Source: Pseudomonadota bacterium
GTDB lineage: Bacteria > Pseudomonadota > Gammaproteobacteria > Steroidobacterales > Steroidobacteraceae
Assembly (NCBI GenBank): GCA_021785405.1
Contig: JAJYFF010000001.1
Span: 94,933-158,932, forward strand
DNA length: 64,000 bases
Direction of reading: 5' to 3'
Shown here: positions 34,649 through 43,590 of the stretch, in pieces
Numbering within the stretch: position 1 is the first letter of the stretch
Layout: each line of letters opens with the position of its first letter
Position numbers and translations under genes: made by a program
The notes under the pieces: generated by a model
Told to the model about the DNA's origin: nothing
Database searches by the model: none
The model's input: only the letters and a program-made list of their open reading frames with translations

Positions 34649-35254
34649 CTAGAACTGCACCTTCGGCGCCTGTTGGGCCTGCTGGGATATCGTGAAGTTC
34701 TGGACGGGCTGGTAGCTGCTGTAGAGGATCGAGTGGTACCAACGACCGGGGATCGTCACGAGTTCCGTGTCGTACTGCTGAACCGCGAGGATGTAGTCGC
34801 GCCGGGCGACCGCAATGCGGTTCTCGGTGCCTTCGAGCTGTGCCTGTAGCGTCAGGAAGTTCTGGTCGGCTTTGAGGTTGGGGTAGTTCTCGGTGACCAT
34901 CATCAGCCGGGACAGCGCTCCGCCCAACGTCGCCTGGTTCTGCTCGAAGGCGCGGAACGCCTGCGGATTCGTGAGGATGTCGGAGGGAATGCGCGTCTGG
35001 GTCACCTGGGCGCGCGCCTTGGTGACCGCCTCGAGCACGTCGGCCTCATGCGTCGCGTAGCCCTTCACGGTGGCCACGAGATTCGGGACCAGGTCGGTGC
35101 GACGCTGGTACTCGTTCAGCACCTGGCTCCAGGACGCGTCGACCTGCTGCTTGTAGGCCGGAATGTTGTTGATGCCGCAGCCGCTCAGCAGGAGCGACAG
35201 ACCGACGGTGGCCGCGACGGCGGCGCGCTGCAGGAAACGACGTAGTTCGGACAT
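34649..35254 (-). CDS. lemA: LemA family lipoprotein-like protein
   Basis: A 201-residue LemA protein. The N-terminal hydrophobic helix ends in a lipobox-like LLLSGCGINNIPAYKQQVDA. The helical domain carries the family hallmarks QRRTDLVPNLVATVKGYATH, the ENYPNLKADQNFLTLQAQLE motif and GTENRIAVARRDY. LemA proteins form coiled bundles exposed to the periplasm. It is the first gene of the lemA-tpm-tpm operon. Confidence 0.93.
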   Translation of the reverse strand: MSELRRFLQRAAVAATVGLSLLLSGCGINNIPAYKQQVDASWSQVLNEYQRRTDLVPNLVATVKGYATHEADVLEAVTKARAQVTQTRIPSDILTNPQAFRAFEQNQATLGGALSRLMMVTENYPNLKADQNFLTLQAQLEGTENRIAVARRDYILAVQQYDTELVTIPGRWYHSILYSSYQPVQNFTISQQAQQAPKVQF

Positions 35255-35421
35255 GGGAGCCCTCGCTGCACGGAACCGCTTCGGAATCTGCGCCGCATCA
35301 TGGCACCGGCGCGTTGGGTCCGCAAATCCGCGATCTTACGGCGGCGGATCTGCGGCGACGCCACCGCCACCGACGTTGCGCCCGCGCACCGGCAGGCCCG
35401 CTGCCGCACCGCCGCCGTGGC

Positions 35422-36000
35422 TCACAGCACGAACGGAATCAGCCGCTTCGTGCGGCGCTGGTAGTCGGGATACTGCCGCGGGAATTGCGCGAGCATCGTC
35501 CGCTCCTCCGAGCGCGCGGCGAACAGGAAGTACACGACGTAGATCGCGAACAGCGCCAGCCACGCGATGTCCGTCGCGAGCGCGGTGCCGAACATCGCCA
35601 GCATGATGCCGGCGTAGATCGGATGGCGCACGTAGTGATAGGGGCCGGTGGTCACGAGCTCGTGATTCTCGCGCAGCGACATCGGTGTGCCCCAGTTGCG
35701 GCCGATATGGAAACGCGCCCAGAACGCGAACGCGAGACCGCCGGCGCACAGGGCCACGCCGATCCAGCGCACGGCTATCCCGGGCTGCAACCACCGGTGC
35801 TCGGCCAGCGAGTCGAAGAAAGCGGGCTCGTAGCGGCGCACCCGGGCCCACGCGATGACGGTGACGACGAGCAGGAGCCGCAAACCCCAGAAGCGCCACG
35901 GCGCGCCGTGGCGGCGCTTCTTGTTGAAGGCGGCGAGCACCAGCCAGACGCCGGCGAAGGCGAGCCACAGCCAACCGATCACGTGGGGTACGACGAGCAT
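35422..36000 (-). CDS. Isoprenylcysteine carboxyl methyltransferase (ICMT/PEMT)-family membrane protein
   Basis: A 192-residue membrane protein with about five helices. The SAM-binding signature is TTGPYHYVRHPIYAGIMLAM, followed by a C-terminal EERTMLAQFPRQYPDYQRRT. This is the bacterial ICMT-like fold; substrates are usually unknown (lipid or small-molecule methylation). The gene is not obviously in an operon: lemA lies 167 bp downstream and the aspartyl protease gene upstream on the same strand. Confidence 0.87.
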   Translation of the reverse strand: MLVVPHVIGWLWLAFAGVWLVLAAFNKKRRHGAPWRFWGLRLLLVVTVIAWARVRRYEPAFFDSLAEHRWLQPGIAVRWIGVALCAGGLAFAFWARFHIGRNWGTPMSLRENHELVTTGPYHYVRHPIYAGIMLAMFGTALATDIAWLALFAIYVVYFLFAARSEERTMLAQFPRQYPDYQRRTKRLIPFVL

Positions 36001-36077
36001 CGGGCCTCAGGCGCGCGCCTTCGCGAGGTCGACGCGGCGCGTGCGCCGCGTCGGGTCGTCGTGTCGGCAACGGTGGT

Positions 36078-37100
36078 TCATCGCGGCGAGGCGATCGTCT
36101 GGAATATCGGGCCGCCCTGGTAAGAGAAGAACATCCGCGACGCATGGAACCACACCATCACGCGATGCGACCGGAAGAAATCGCTGCCGATCAGCATGCG
36201 CGGCAGGCCGCTGAGCCGCCGTGGGATCCGTGAGTCCATCGTGGACCGCTGGTCGCGCGCGAACAGGTGGCCGACGCGCAATTTGACGTTGCGCACCGTC
36301 TCGTTGTCGCCGAGCGCGAGCGTTCCCAAGGTCACCATCTCGCCGTGGATCGGCTGGCCGTTCATACCGGGGACCACGTAGGGGTGTCGATCGATTGCCT
36401 CCGTCGGAATGTTCAGGGCGTCGAGCACCCGCCGGGTGATCCACGAGGTCGGCGCGCCGGTGTCGAAGGTCGCGGTCACCGGTTTGCCGTCGAGCAGCAC
36501 CGTCGCGCGGATCGCGGGGGCGTCGCTGCGGGCATCGACCAGTTTCGCCATCGAGTAGTTTTGCGTCCAATAGACGATCTGCGCGGGCGCACAATCGTGC
36601 GGCTGCCACAGCCGCAGCTTGCCGTCCGGGAAGTCCAGTTCCATCGCGTATCGGGTGAAGACGTCTTGGCCGATCACGAAATCGGGAGTCTCGTCGAGTG
36701 GTGCGGGCTGTAACCTGATCACGGCCATCTGGACGTGGCGGATCCGCAGTTGCCCGAACGCGAGCGAGCCGATCCAGGTCGAGCCCATCCGTTCCTTGCC
36801 GCCGGCCCCGTAGACTTCGTATCCCGGCGCCGCCTCGACCGCGAGCCCGAGCCGGGCCGCCCCGGTCTGCGTTGCGTAGCTCATCGTCGCACCGGTATCG
36901 ATCACGAGCTTGACCGGGCGACCGGCATATTCCCCGGCGATCATGGGTCGGTTACCGGTGACGTCGACCGGCAGGGACGCGATCCGCTCGAGCGAACACC
37001 GGGCGAATGCCGCCGACCCGAGGAGGACGGTCGCGAGGAGTCCGGCGACCCAGCGCCCGTGGCGGGCCGGAAGCGTCAATGCGTCGGTTCGTCCTTGCAC
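36078..37100 (-). CDS. Two-lobed retropepsin-like aspartyl protease, exported
   Basis: A 340-residue protein with a signal peptide (WVAGLLATVLLGSAAFARC). Two aspartyl-protease lobes each carry an active-site triad: VIDTGATMSYATQ near residue 70 and ATFDTGAPTSWITRR near 205. Having both DTG motifs on one chain suggests a self-contained pepsin-like pseudo-dimer rather than a single retropepsin monomer. I choose the GTG at 37100 because GAAGGAGTACCC precedes it. This makes the gene overlap the upstream Rap1a-like gene by 25 bp, implying coupling. A longer upstream frame is an antisense-like extension. Confidence 0.82.
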   Translation of the reverse strand: MQGRTDALTLPARHGRWVAGLLATVLLGSAAFARCSLERIASLPVDVTGNRPMIAGEYAGRPVKLVIDTGATMSYATQTGAARLGLAVEAAPGYEVYGAGGKERMGSTWIGSLAFGQLRIRHVQMAVIRLQPAPLDETPDFVIGQDVFTRYAMELDFPDGKLRLWQPHDCAPAQIVYWTQNYSMAKLVDARSDAPAIRATVLLDGKPVTATFDTGAPTSWITRRVLDALNIPTEAIDRHPYVVPGMNGQPIHGEMVTLGTLALGDNETVRNVKLRVGHLFARDQRSTMDSRIPRRLSGLPRMLIGSDFFRSHRVMVWFHASRMFFSYQGGPIFQTIASPR

Positions 37101-37465
37101 GGGTACTCCTTCACCAGCGCGTCCAGCAGAATCATCGCGAGTGCGGTATCGGCGGCGTAGGGCGTCCGCACACCGGTGTGGCGCGTGATCTGCTCGTCGA
37201 GCAGCGCGACGTAGTCGCCGCCGCGGGGCTTCAGTTGCGACGAGCAGAAGATCGGTGGGCGTTTGCGCGCGATCTGATAGGCGTTCGCCCACACGTAACC
37301 CGTCCCGAGACCCTCGACGTAATCGCGAATCGAAACCGGCAGCGCATGCCCGCGCCGCAAGTACGGCTGGTATTGCCGCAGCGTCATCTCGGCGCGCGCC
37401 GGCGCGACGCCGGTACCGATCAGCGTGGCGGCGGCGAGGACCGCGGCGAGTATCTGGTGGCGCAT
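37076..37465 (-). CDS. Small secreted Rap1a/Tai-like protein
   Basis: A 129-residue exported protein with a signal peptide (MRHQILAAVLAAATLIGTGV, cleavage after PARA). The domain has a conserved-looking FCSSQLKP cysteine and a C-terminal ILLDALVKEYPCK. That layout recalls Rap1a/Tai family immunity proteins, which carry a GxxxG-type helix, a FC motif and a closing FPC. No effector gene is present, so an immunity role is not claimed. Translation is coupled to the downstream aspartyl protease gene. Confidence 0.68.
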   Translation of the reverse strand: MRHQILAAVLAAATLIGTGVAPARAEMTLRQYQPYLRRGHALPVSIRDYVEGLGTGYVWANAYQIARKRPPIFCSSQLKPRGGDYVALLDEQITRHTGVRTPYAADTALAMILLDALVKEYPCKDEPTH

Positions 37466-37519
37466 GGTCGTCGTTCTCCCGGTCAACTGCGAGTTCGTTC
37501 CGGGTGATTTTGCCTCAAC

Positions 37520-38860
37520 TCACAGGTCCAGCGCGACCGGTCGGCGCAGCCGACCCGCGAGCACGACATAGTAGACCGCGCCGATCGCGATCCAGGCCGC
37601 GCCCAGCCACTTCGCCGAGGGGCTCATCTCGTACAGCACGTAGCCGATCACCGCCAGGCCGAGGACCGGCAGCACCAGGTGACGCCCCCACCGGCGGCTG
37701 TGTCGGCGACGCAGGCAGTGGTTGATCACCGACAGATGCAGCAGCACGAAGCTGCACAGCGCTCCGAAATTCACGACCCGGCTCAAGTCGTCGATCCGGC
37801 CGCCGAACAGCAGGCCGACGACCAAGGACACCACGGCGACGACACCCGTGCTGAAATAGGGGGTGCGGAACCGGGGATGCACCCGAGCGAGCGCGCGCGG
37901 CAGGCGCCCGTCGCGCGCCATCGCGAACAGGATGCGCGACACCGCGGCCTGGGCGGCCATCGCGTTCGCGACGCCGGTCGCGAGCACCGACACGAGGATC
38001 GTCGCGAGCCGCAGCCACCGCCCGCCGGCCCGGTCGGCGACGTCGTAGAACGCGGTCGCGAGCGAGGTGAAGTGCATCCCGCGCGCGAGATCGCTCGCGA
38101 TCCAGGTCTGCGCGACGAACAGCGCGCCGATCAGCGTGAGCGCGAGCAGCGTCGCCCGCCCGACCGCGCCGGCGCCGCCGCGGTGCTCCTCGGCGAGGGT
38201 GGAGATCCCATCGAAGCCGAGGAACGAGAGCACCGCGATCGACGTTGCGCCGGCGACGAGCGATGGGGAAAACACCGCCGGGTCGTAGATCGGCCGCAAG
38301 GTCAGGCCACCGCCGACGCGCGTGCCGTACAGCGCCCAGAGACCGATGCCGACGAACGCCGCGAGCGAGGCGAGTTCGATCCACAGCAGGTAGCGATTCA
38401 CGCGCGCGGTCAGGTGCACTCCGAGCACGTTCACGATCGCATTGAACGCGATGAAGCCGCCGAGCCAGATCGCCGCGGGGACGCGCGGCAGGATCGGCTG
38501 CAGCGCCGCCGCACTCATCAAGTAGAGCAGCGCCGGGACCAGGATGTAATCCAGCAGGATCAGCCAACCGGCGAAGAACCCGGCGACTTCGTGCAAGCCG
38601 TGCCGGGCGTAGGAGTAGACCGAGCCGGCGACCGGAAACTCGCTCGACATCGTCGCGTAGCTCACCGCGGTCGAGAACATGCCCGCGAGCCCGACCAGAT
38701 AGGCGAGCGGCACCATGCCCTTCGCGTCGTGCCAGACGAAGCCGAACACGCCGTACGGCGCGATCGGCACCATGAAGATCATCCCGTAGACGACGAGATC
38801 GCGGGTGCTGAGCGACCGCCGCAGCTCTTCGCGGTAGCCGAATGACTCGAGCGAACTCAC
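37520..38860 (-). CDS. APC-superfamily permease
   Basis: A 446-residue inner-membrane transporter of about 12 helices. The N-terminal part is DLVVYGMIFMVPIAPYGVFG; SEFPVAGSVYSYARHGLHEV is typical of the APC fold. The helix-6 region reads VLSFLGFDGISTLAEEHRGG. This resembles the putrescine/amino-acid uptake branch, but the substrate is unassigned. Its start is 29 bp from the end of the small gene at 38889, and both may be on one transcript. Confidence 0.88.
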   Translation of the reverse strand: MSSLESFGYREELRRSLSTRDLVVYGMIFMVPIAPYGVFGFVWHDAKGMVPLAYLVGLAGMFSTAVSYATMSSEFPVAGSVYSYARHGLHEVAGFFAGWLILLDYILVPALLYLMSAAALQPILPRVPAAIWLGGFIAFNAIVNVLGVHLTARVNRYLLWIELASLAAFVGIGLWALYGTRVGGGLTLRPIYDPAVFSPSLVAGATSIAVLSFLGFDGISTLAEEHRGGAGAVGRATLLALTLIGALFVAQTWIASDLARGMHFTSLATAFYDVADRAGGRWLRLATILVSVLATGVANAMAAQAAVSRILFAMARDGRLPRALARVHPRFRTPYFSTGVVAVVSLVVGLLFGGRIDDLSRVVNFGALCSFVLLHLSVINHCLRRRHSRRWGRHLVLPVLGLAVIGYVLYEMSPSAKWLGAAWIAIGAVYYVVLAGRLRRPVALDL

Positions 38861-38888
38861 GCGCCCGGCGGCGTGGTGGCCGCGAGGC

Positions 38889-39299
38889 TCACCGGCGGGG
38901 GCGTCCGCGGCCGAGCAGATCGCCCGGCCCGGCGAGCGGTGGGCTGCCGGCGTCGGGAAGCACGATCGAGGAGGCCTGTTCGCGGCGCATCTCCTGCAGC
39001 TCGCGCATCGTTTCCTGGATCGCGACGTCGGCGGCGGCGCCGAATTTCGCGATCGCGCCGTCGAGCGTCGTCGCGTCGAGGTCGAAGGACAACGGTATCG
39101 CGCCGACCGGCGTCATCACCTGCGCCTGGCCGCTGAACAACACCGGCCGGGCGGGGTCCGGGGCCCCCTCGGCCGTCACCGGAATCAGCTTGCGGATGGT
39201 GCCGAGCCGGCGATCGGTGAATATCTCCTCCCGATACATCTGCGAGGCGTCCATTTCGACCGGGCGACCGGTTGCGGCGGAACTCATGACATTCACCAT
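38889..39299 (-). CDS. Small cytoplasmic protein of unknown function
   Basis: 136 residues if started at 39299 (MVNVMSSAATGRPVEMDASQ), or 132 from the ATG at 39287; the ribosome site does not decide. Residues 15-75 are strand-rich (MYREEIFTDRRLGTIRKLIP; VLFSGQAQVMTPVGAIPLSF). A helical segment DVAIQETMRELQEMRREQAS and a Pro/Gly tail follow. No signal or membrane helix is seen. A 113-bp divergent gap separates it from mprF. The family is not recognised. Confidence 0.65.
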   Translation of the reverse strand: MVNVMSSAATGRPVEMDASQMYREEIFTDRRLGTIRKLIPVTAEGAPDPARPVLFSGQAQVMTPVGAIPLSFDLDATTLDGAIAKFGAAADVAIQETMRELQEMRREQASSIVLPDAGSPPLAGPGDLLGRGRPRR

Positions 39300-39412
39300 C
39301 CTGTTGAAAGGCAAGAAAAAATAACTCGACGTTCGCCTTCGCGACGCGGCGCGGCGCCGTCGGCACTGATACGATAGGAGAATATTACGGCATTTTTGCG
39401 AGTCCTTCCCTG

Positions 39413-42025
39413 TTGCCAAACGGGTCCTCGAAACGACCGGCGTCAGCGCACCACGTTCCAGCCTGGACGACGCTGCTCGGCATCGCGCTGTTCGCGCTGG
39501 CGCTATGGTGGCTGCACCATGTGCTCGGCCAGTACCGCTGGCAGGACATCGTCGTGCGGCTGCGCGCGATTCCCGGGACGGCGCTCGCCGCGGCCGCGAT
39601 GCTCGCGGTCGCCGGCTACGGGTGCCTCACGCTCTACGAACTGCTCGGCGTGCGCTTCGCGGGCGCGCGGATGCCGTACTACAAGATCGCGCTGATCTCG
39701 TTCATGGCCTACGCGGTCGGACACAACGTCGGGTTGAACGCGGTCAGCGGCGGTGCGATCCGCTTCCGCGCGTATTCCGGGCAGGGCCTGCGCCCGAAGC
39801 AGATCGCGACCGTCGTCGCGTTCGGCTCGATCACCTTCGGGCTCGGCGCGGCGTTCCTGCTCGGCCTGTCGCTGATCGCGAACGGCCGGCTCTCCGGCCG
39901 GTTGCTGCACCTCGATCCCCAGCTCGTGGTCGCGGGCGGCGCCGCGTTGCTGGCCGCGGTGTTCGTGTATTTCGTGCTCGCGTTCATGCGCCGCGAGTCG
40001 CTGCAGCTCGGTCCGTTCGTCGTGCCGGTGCTGAAGCCCCACGTCGCGTTCGCGCAGATCGGCGTCGCCTGCGGGGATCTGCTGTGCACCGCGGGCGCGC
40101 TGTACTTGTTGCTGCCGCGGGGCTCCGGGATCGGTTTCACGGCGTTCGCGGGTCTGTATCTGATCGCGATCACCGCGGGCGTCGTCAGCAGCGTGCCGGG
40201 CGGCGTCGGGGTGTTCGAATCGGTGCTGTTCCTGCTGATGCCCTCGGTGCCGCCGGACCGCCTGCTCGGGTCCTTGCTCGCCTACCGCGCGCTCTACTAT
40301 CTGGTGCCGTTCACGGTCGCCCTCGCGATGCTCGGCGCGCATGAGGTCTGGGTGCATCGCGGCTCGATGGAACGGATGCTGCGCTTCGGCCGCGCTTGGC
40401 TCGTCGCGGTCGCGCCGCGCGCGGCCGCGCTCGCGGTGTTCGGGGCAGGCGCCGTCTTGCTCTTCTCCGGCGCGACGCCGGATCTCGGGCAGCGTTTCGC
40501 GCTGCTGCGCCACTTCGTGCCGTTGCCGGTGCTCGAATTCTCGCATCTGCTCGGCAGCGCGGTCGGCGTCGCGCTGCTGGTGATCGCGCACGGGCTCTAC
40601 CGGCGCCTGAGCGGGGCGTGGTGGCTCACGATGTGGCTGCTCGCGGCGGGCGCGGTGTTGTCGCTGCTGAAGGGCTTCGACTACCAGGACGCGCTCGTGA
40701 TGGTCGCGGTCGGCGGCGTGCTGCTGCTCGCCCGCTCGCGCTTCCCGCGGCGCGCGTCGCTCCTCGACCAGCGCTTCTCGGTGCGCTGGGTCGCGGCGCT
40801 CGTGATCGTGCTCGCGACCACCGCATGGTTGGTCGCGTTCTCGTTTCGGCACGTGCCCTACGCGAACGACCTGTGGTGGGAGTTCGCGCTGCGCGCGGAG
40901 GCCCCACGGAGCCTGCGGGCGCTGCTGTTCGCGGTGATCCTCGCGGCCGTGTACGGCTTGTGGCGGGTGCTGCGCCCGGCGGTGCCGCTGGTCTCGGTGC
41001 CGACCGAGGCGGATCTCGAGCGCGTCGAGACGATCCTGCGCTCGACCGGCGATACGACCGCGAACCTCGCGCTCCTCGGCGACAAGAACCTGCTGTTCAA
41101 CGAGGCGCACAGCGCCTACCTCATGTACCAGGTCTCGGGCGGGAGCTGGATCGCGATGGGCGATCCGATCGGTCCGGTCGCCGAGCGCGAGCCGCTCGCG
41201 TGGCGGTTCGTCGAGCTGTGCGACGACATGGCGGCGTCGCCGGTGTTCTATCAGGTCACTCCCGAGAATCTGTCGATCTACATCGATCTCGGCCTGCGGC
41301 TCACGAAGCTCGGCGAGGAGGCCTTGGTCGATCTCGGCGGCTTCTCGCTCGATGGCGCGGCGCGCGCGGACCTGCGCCAGGCGCACCGCCGGGCCGAGCG
41401 CGACGGCGCGAGTTTCCGCGTGGTGCCGCGCGCGGCGGTCGCGACGCTGCTGCCGCGGTTGCGGGAGATCTCCGACGAATGGCTCGCCGATCGCAGCGGC
41501 GAGAAGGGCTTCTCGCTCGGCTATTTCGACGAGTCGTACCTGCGACGGTTCGATTGCGCGCTCGTCGAGCGCGAGGGCGTGCTCGTCGCGTTCGCGAATC
41601 TGTGGAGCGCCGGCGAGCGGGAAGAGCTGTCGGTCGACCTGATGCGCTACGGCGCCGCCGCGCCGAAATCGGTGATCGATTACCTCTTGATCGAGTGCAT
41701 GGCCTGGGGCCGGCGCGAGGGCTACCGCCGGTTCAACCTCGGGATGGCGCCGCTGTCGGGGCTCGAGGTGCACCCGCTCGCGCCGGCCTGGCACAAGGTC
41801 GGTCGGCTGGTGCAGCGCTACGGCGAGGAGTTCTACCACTTCGAGGGCTTGCGCAAGTTCAAGGACAAGTTCGAACCCGTCTGGCGACCGCGCTACCTCG
41901 CGGCGCCGGGCGGCTTGTCGATGGCCGGCGCGCTGCTCGATGCGACCAACCTGATTTCCGGCGGACCGCGTCGCGTGGTCGGCAAGGGGCCGAGCACGAG
42001 CGAGGAGCCGCGCAAGGAGGGATGA
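39413..42025 (+). CDS. mprF: MprF/LpiA, lysyl-phosphatidylglycerol synthase and flippase
   Basis: An 870-residue bifunctional membrane enzyme. The first 500 or so residues hold about 14 helices, with the flippase signature SFMAYAVGHNVGLNAVSGGA and SVPGGVGVFESVLFLLMPSV. The C-terminal 330 residues are a DUF2156/GNAT-like aminoacyl-transferase domain. Its motifs include DTTANLALLGDKNLLFNEAH, DLMRYGAAAPKSVIDYLLIE and FNLGMAPLSGLEVHPLAPAW. It transfers lysine from tRNA to phosphatidylglycerol and flips the product, lowering envelope negative charge. The TTG at 39413 is the only start before the first helix, with a poor ribosome site, so the exact start is uncertain. Its stop overlaps acvB by 1 bp. 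Confidence 0.92.
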   Translation: MPNGSSKRPASAHHVPAWTTLLGIALFALALWWLHHVLGQYRWQDIVVRLRAIPGTALAAAAMLAVAGYGCLTLYELLGVRFAGARMPYYKIALISFMAYAVGHNVGLNAVSGGAIRFRAYSGQGLRPKQIATVVAFGSITFGLGAAFLLGLSLIANGRLSGRLLHLDPQLVVAGGAALLAAVFVYFVLAFMRRESLQLGPFVVPVLKPHVAFAQIGVACGDLLCTAGALYLLLPRGSGIGFTAFAGLYLIAITAGVVSSVPGGVGVFESVLFLLMPSVPPDRLLGSLLAYRALYYLVPFTVALAMLGAHEVWVHRGSMERMLRFGRAWLVAVAPRAAALAVFGAGAVLLFSGATPDLGQRFALLRHFVPLPVLEFSHLLGSAVGVALLVIAHGLYRRLSGAWWLTMWLLAAGAVLSLLKGFDYQDALVMVAVGGVLLLARSRFPRRASLLDQRFSVRWVAALVIVLATTAWLVAFSFRHVPYANDLWWEFALRAEAPRSLRALLFAVILAAVYGLWRVLRPAVPLVSVPTEADLERVETILRSTGDTTANLALLGDKNLLFNEAHSAYLMYQVSGGSWIAMGDPIGPVAEREPLAWRFVELCDDMAASPVFYQVTPENLSIYIDLGLRLTKLGEEALVDLGGFSLDGAARADLRQAHRRAERDGASFRVVPRAAVATLLPRLREISDEWLADRSGEKGFSLGYFDESYLRRFDCALVEREGVLVAFANLWSAGEREELSVDLMRYGAAAPKSVIDYLLIECMAWGRREGYRRFNLGMAPLSGLEVHPLAPAWHKVGRLVQRYGEEFYHFEGLRKFKDKFEPVWRPRYLAAPGGLSMAGALLDATNLISGGPRRVVGKGPSTSEEPRKEG

Positions 42026-43557
42026 TGCGAAGATCCGCGAGTCGTTGGGCCGGCGTGTGCGCCGCGCTGTCGTTCGCTGCGTGCGCCGCGGCCGCGGCCG
42101 CGCCCGCGGCCGCGCCCGCACCGGTGCGGGTGCTGCACTATGAGCGCTTCGGCGCGGTCACCGTCTACCCGAGCGTCGGCCCCGCGCAGCAGTTCGTGAT
42201 GTTCGTTTCCGGCGATGGCGGCTGGAACCTCGGGGTCGTCTCGATGGCGCGCGCGCTCACGCACCAGGGCGCGATCGTCGTCGGCATCGACGTGCGCCAC
42301 TACCTCAAGGCGCTGCGGCGCGCCCCGGGACGCTGCGTCTCGCCCGCGGTGGACTTCGAGAACCTGAGCCATTACCTGCAGGCGAAGCTCGGCGTGCGTC
42401 ACTATCTGCAGCCGACGCTGGTCGGTTACTCCTCCGGTGCGACGCTCGTCTATGCGACGCTGGTCGAGTCGCCGGACGGGCTGTTCAAGGGCGCGCTGAG
42501 CCTCGGGTTCTGTCCGGACCTCGATCTCACGAAACCCGTGTGCACCGGCTCCGGCATCCACGCGGTTCCGCGCCGCGACCGGCACGGCACGCTGCGGGGC
42601 GTGAATTTCCTGCCGGCGAAGACCCTCCCGGGACGCTGGATCTCGCTGCAAGGCGAGATCGACCAGGTCTGCCCGATCGCGCCGACCCAGCGGTTCATCG
42701 CGCGCGTTCCGGGCGCCGAGATCGTGCGACTGCCGAAGGTCGGCCACGGCTACGGCGTCGAACGCAACTGGATGCCGCAGTTCAAGGCCGCGTTCGCGCG
42801 CCTGACCGCCGCCGCGCCGACCGGGGCACCGACGACTGCCGCGCCCGCGGCCACGACCCCGGCCGCGGCACGCTCCACGACGGCCGTGGCGGCCCGAGGG
42901 CCCGGCGGGTTGCCGTGGCACGGGGCGATTCCGCCGGTCGACGATCTGCCGCTCGCGGTGATTCCGGCCGCGCCGGGTACCCACAGCCCGTGGTTCGGGG
43001 TGTTCCTGTCGGGTGACGGCGGCTGGGTCGGCATCGACCGCCAGATCTCGCAAACGCTCGCGGCGCACGGCATCCCCATGGTCGGCTGGGATTCCTTGCG
43101 GTACTTCTGGACGCCGCGCACGCCGCAAGGCGCCGCGCAGGACCTCGACCGGGTGCTGCGGCATTTCGCGCAGCAATGGGGCAAGTCGCGAGTGCTCCTC
43201 GTCGGCTACTCGCAGGGCGCCGACACGCTGCCGTTCATGATCAACCGGTTGCCGTCGGCGACCCACGCGGTCGTCGGCCTGACCGCGCTGCTCGGCATCA
43301 GCGACAGCGCGCAATTCGAATTCCACGTCGCGAACTGGCTCGGCAGCAACCGCGGCGGGATTCCAACCGCACCGGAACTCGCGCGCTGGCGCGGTTCGCA
43401 CTACCTGTGCCTGTACGGCCGCAGCGATCGCGAGGCGACTTGTGCGCACTCGCAGAGCCCCTGGGCGATCTCGGTCGAGATGCCGGGCGGGCACCACTTC
43501 GACGGCCATTACGCGGCGATCGCGGACCGGATCCTCGCGCACCTGCCGCGCGACTGA
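42025..43557 (+). CDS. acvB: AcvB/VirJ-family periplasmic hydrolase, two alpha/beta-hydrolase domains
   Basis: 510 residues with an N-terminal signal (about 30 residues) and two VirJ-like alpha/beta-hydrolase domains. The first has FVSGDGGWNLGVVSMARALT and nucleophile GYSSGATLVYATL. The second has FLSGDGGWVGIDRQ and GYSQGADTLPFMINRLPS. A closing His lies in GGHHFDGHY. A Pro/Ala/Thr linker near 260-290 joins them. In agrobacteria and rhizobia this protein is encoded with LpiA and hydrolyses lysyl-phosphatidylglycerol; the mprF-acvB junction here (TGATG) shows the same coupling. So the pair probably sets the level of this lipid (inference from the family). Confidence 0.9.
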   Translation: MRRSASRWAGVCAALSFAACAAAAAAPAAAPAPVRVLHYERFGAVTVYPSVGPAQQFVMFVSGDGGWNLGVVSMARALTHQGAIVVGIDVRHYLKALRRAPGRCVSPAVDFENLSHYLQAKLGVRHYLQPTLVGYSSGATLVYATLVESPDGLFKGALSLGFCPDLDLTKPVCTGSGIHAVPRRDRHGTLRGVNFLPAKTLPGRWISLQGEIDQVCPIAPTQRFIARVPGAEIVRLPKVGHGYGVERNWMPQFKAAFARLTAAAPTGAPTTAAPAATTPAAARSTTAVAARGPGGLPWHGAIPPVDDLPLAVIPAAPGTHSPWFGVFLSGDGGWVGIDRQISQTLAAHGIPMVGWDSLRYFWTPRTPQGAAQDLDRVLRHFAQQWGKSRVLLVGYSQGADTLPFMINRLPSATHAVVGLTALLGISDSAQFEFHVANWLGSNRGGIPTAPELARWRGSHYLCLYGRSDREATCAHSQSPWAISVEMPGGHHFDGHYAAIADRILAHLPRD

Positions 43558-43590
43558 GTGCGGATCCCGGATCGCGCGCGGCGGCGCGCG

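Noticed and set aside
39503..42121. An 872-residue open frame antisense to mprF
   Set aside because: It is Arg/Ala/Glu/His-rich and low in complexity, as expected from the complement of GC-rich codons. It has no family motif, while mprF on the other strand has clear ones.
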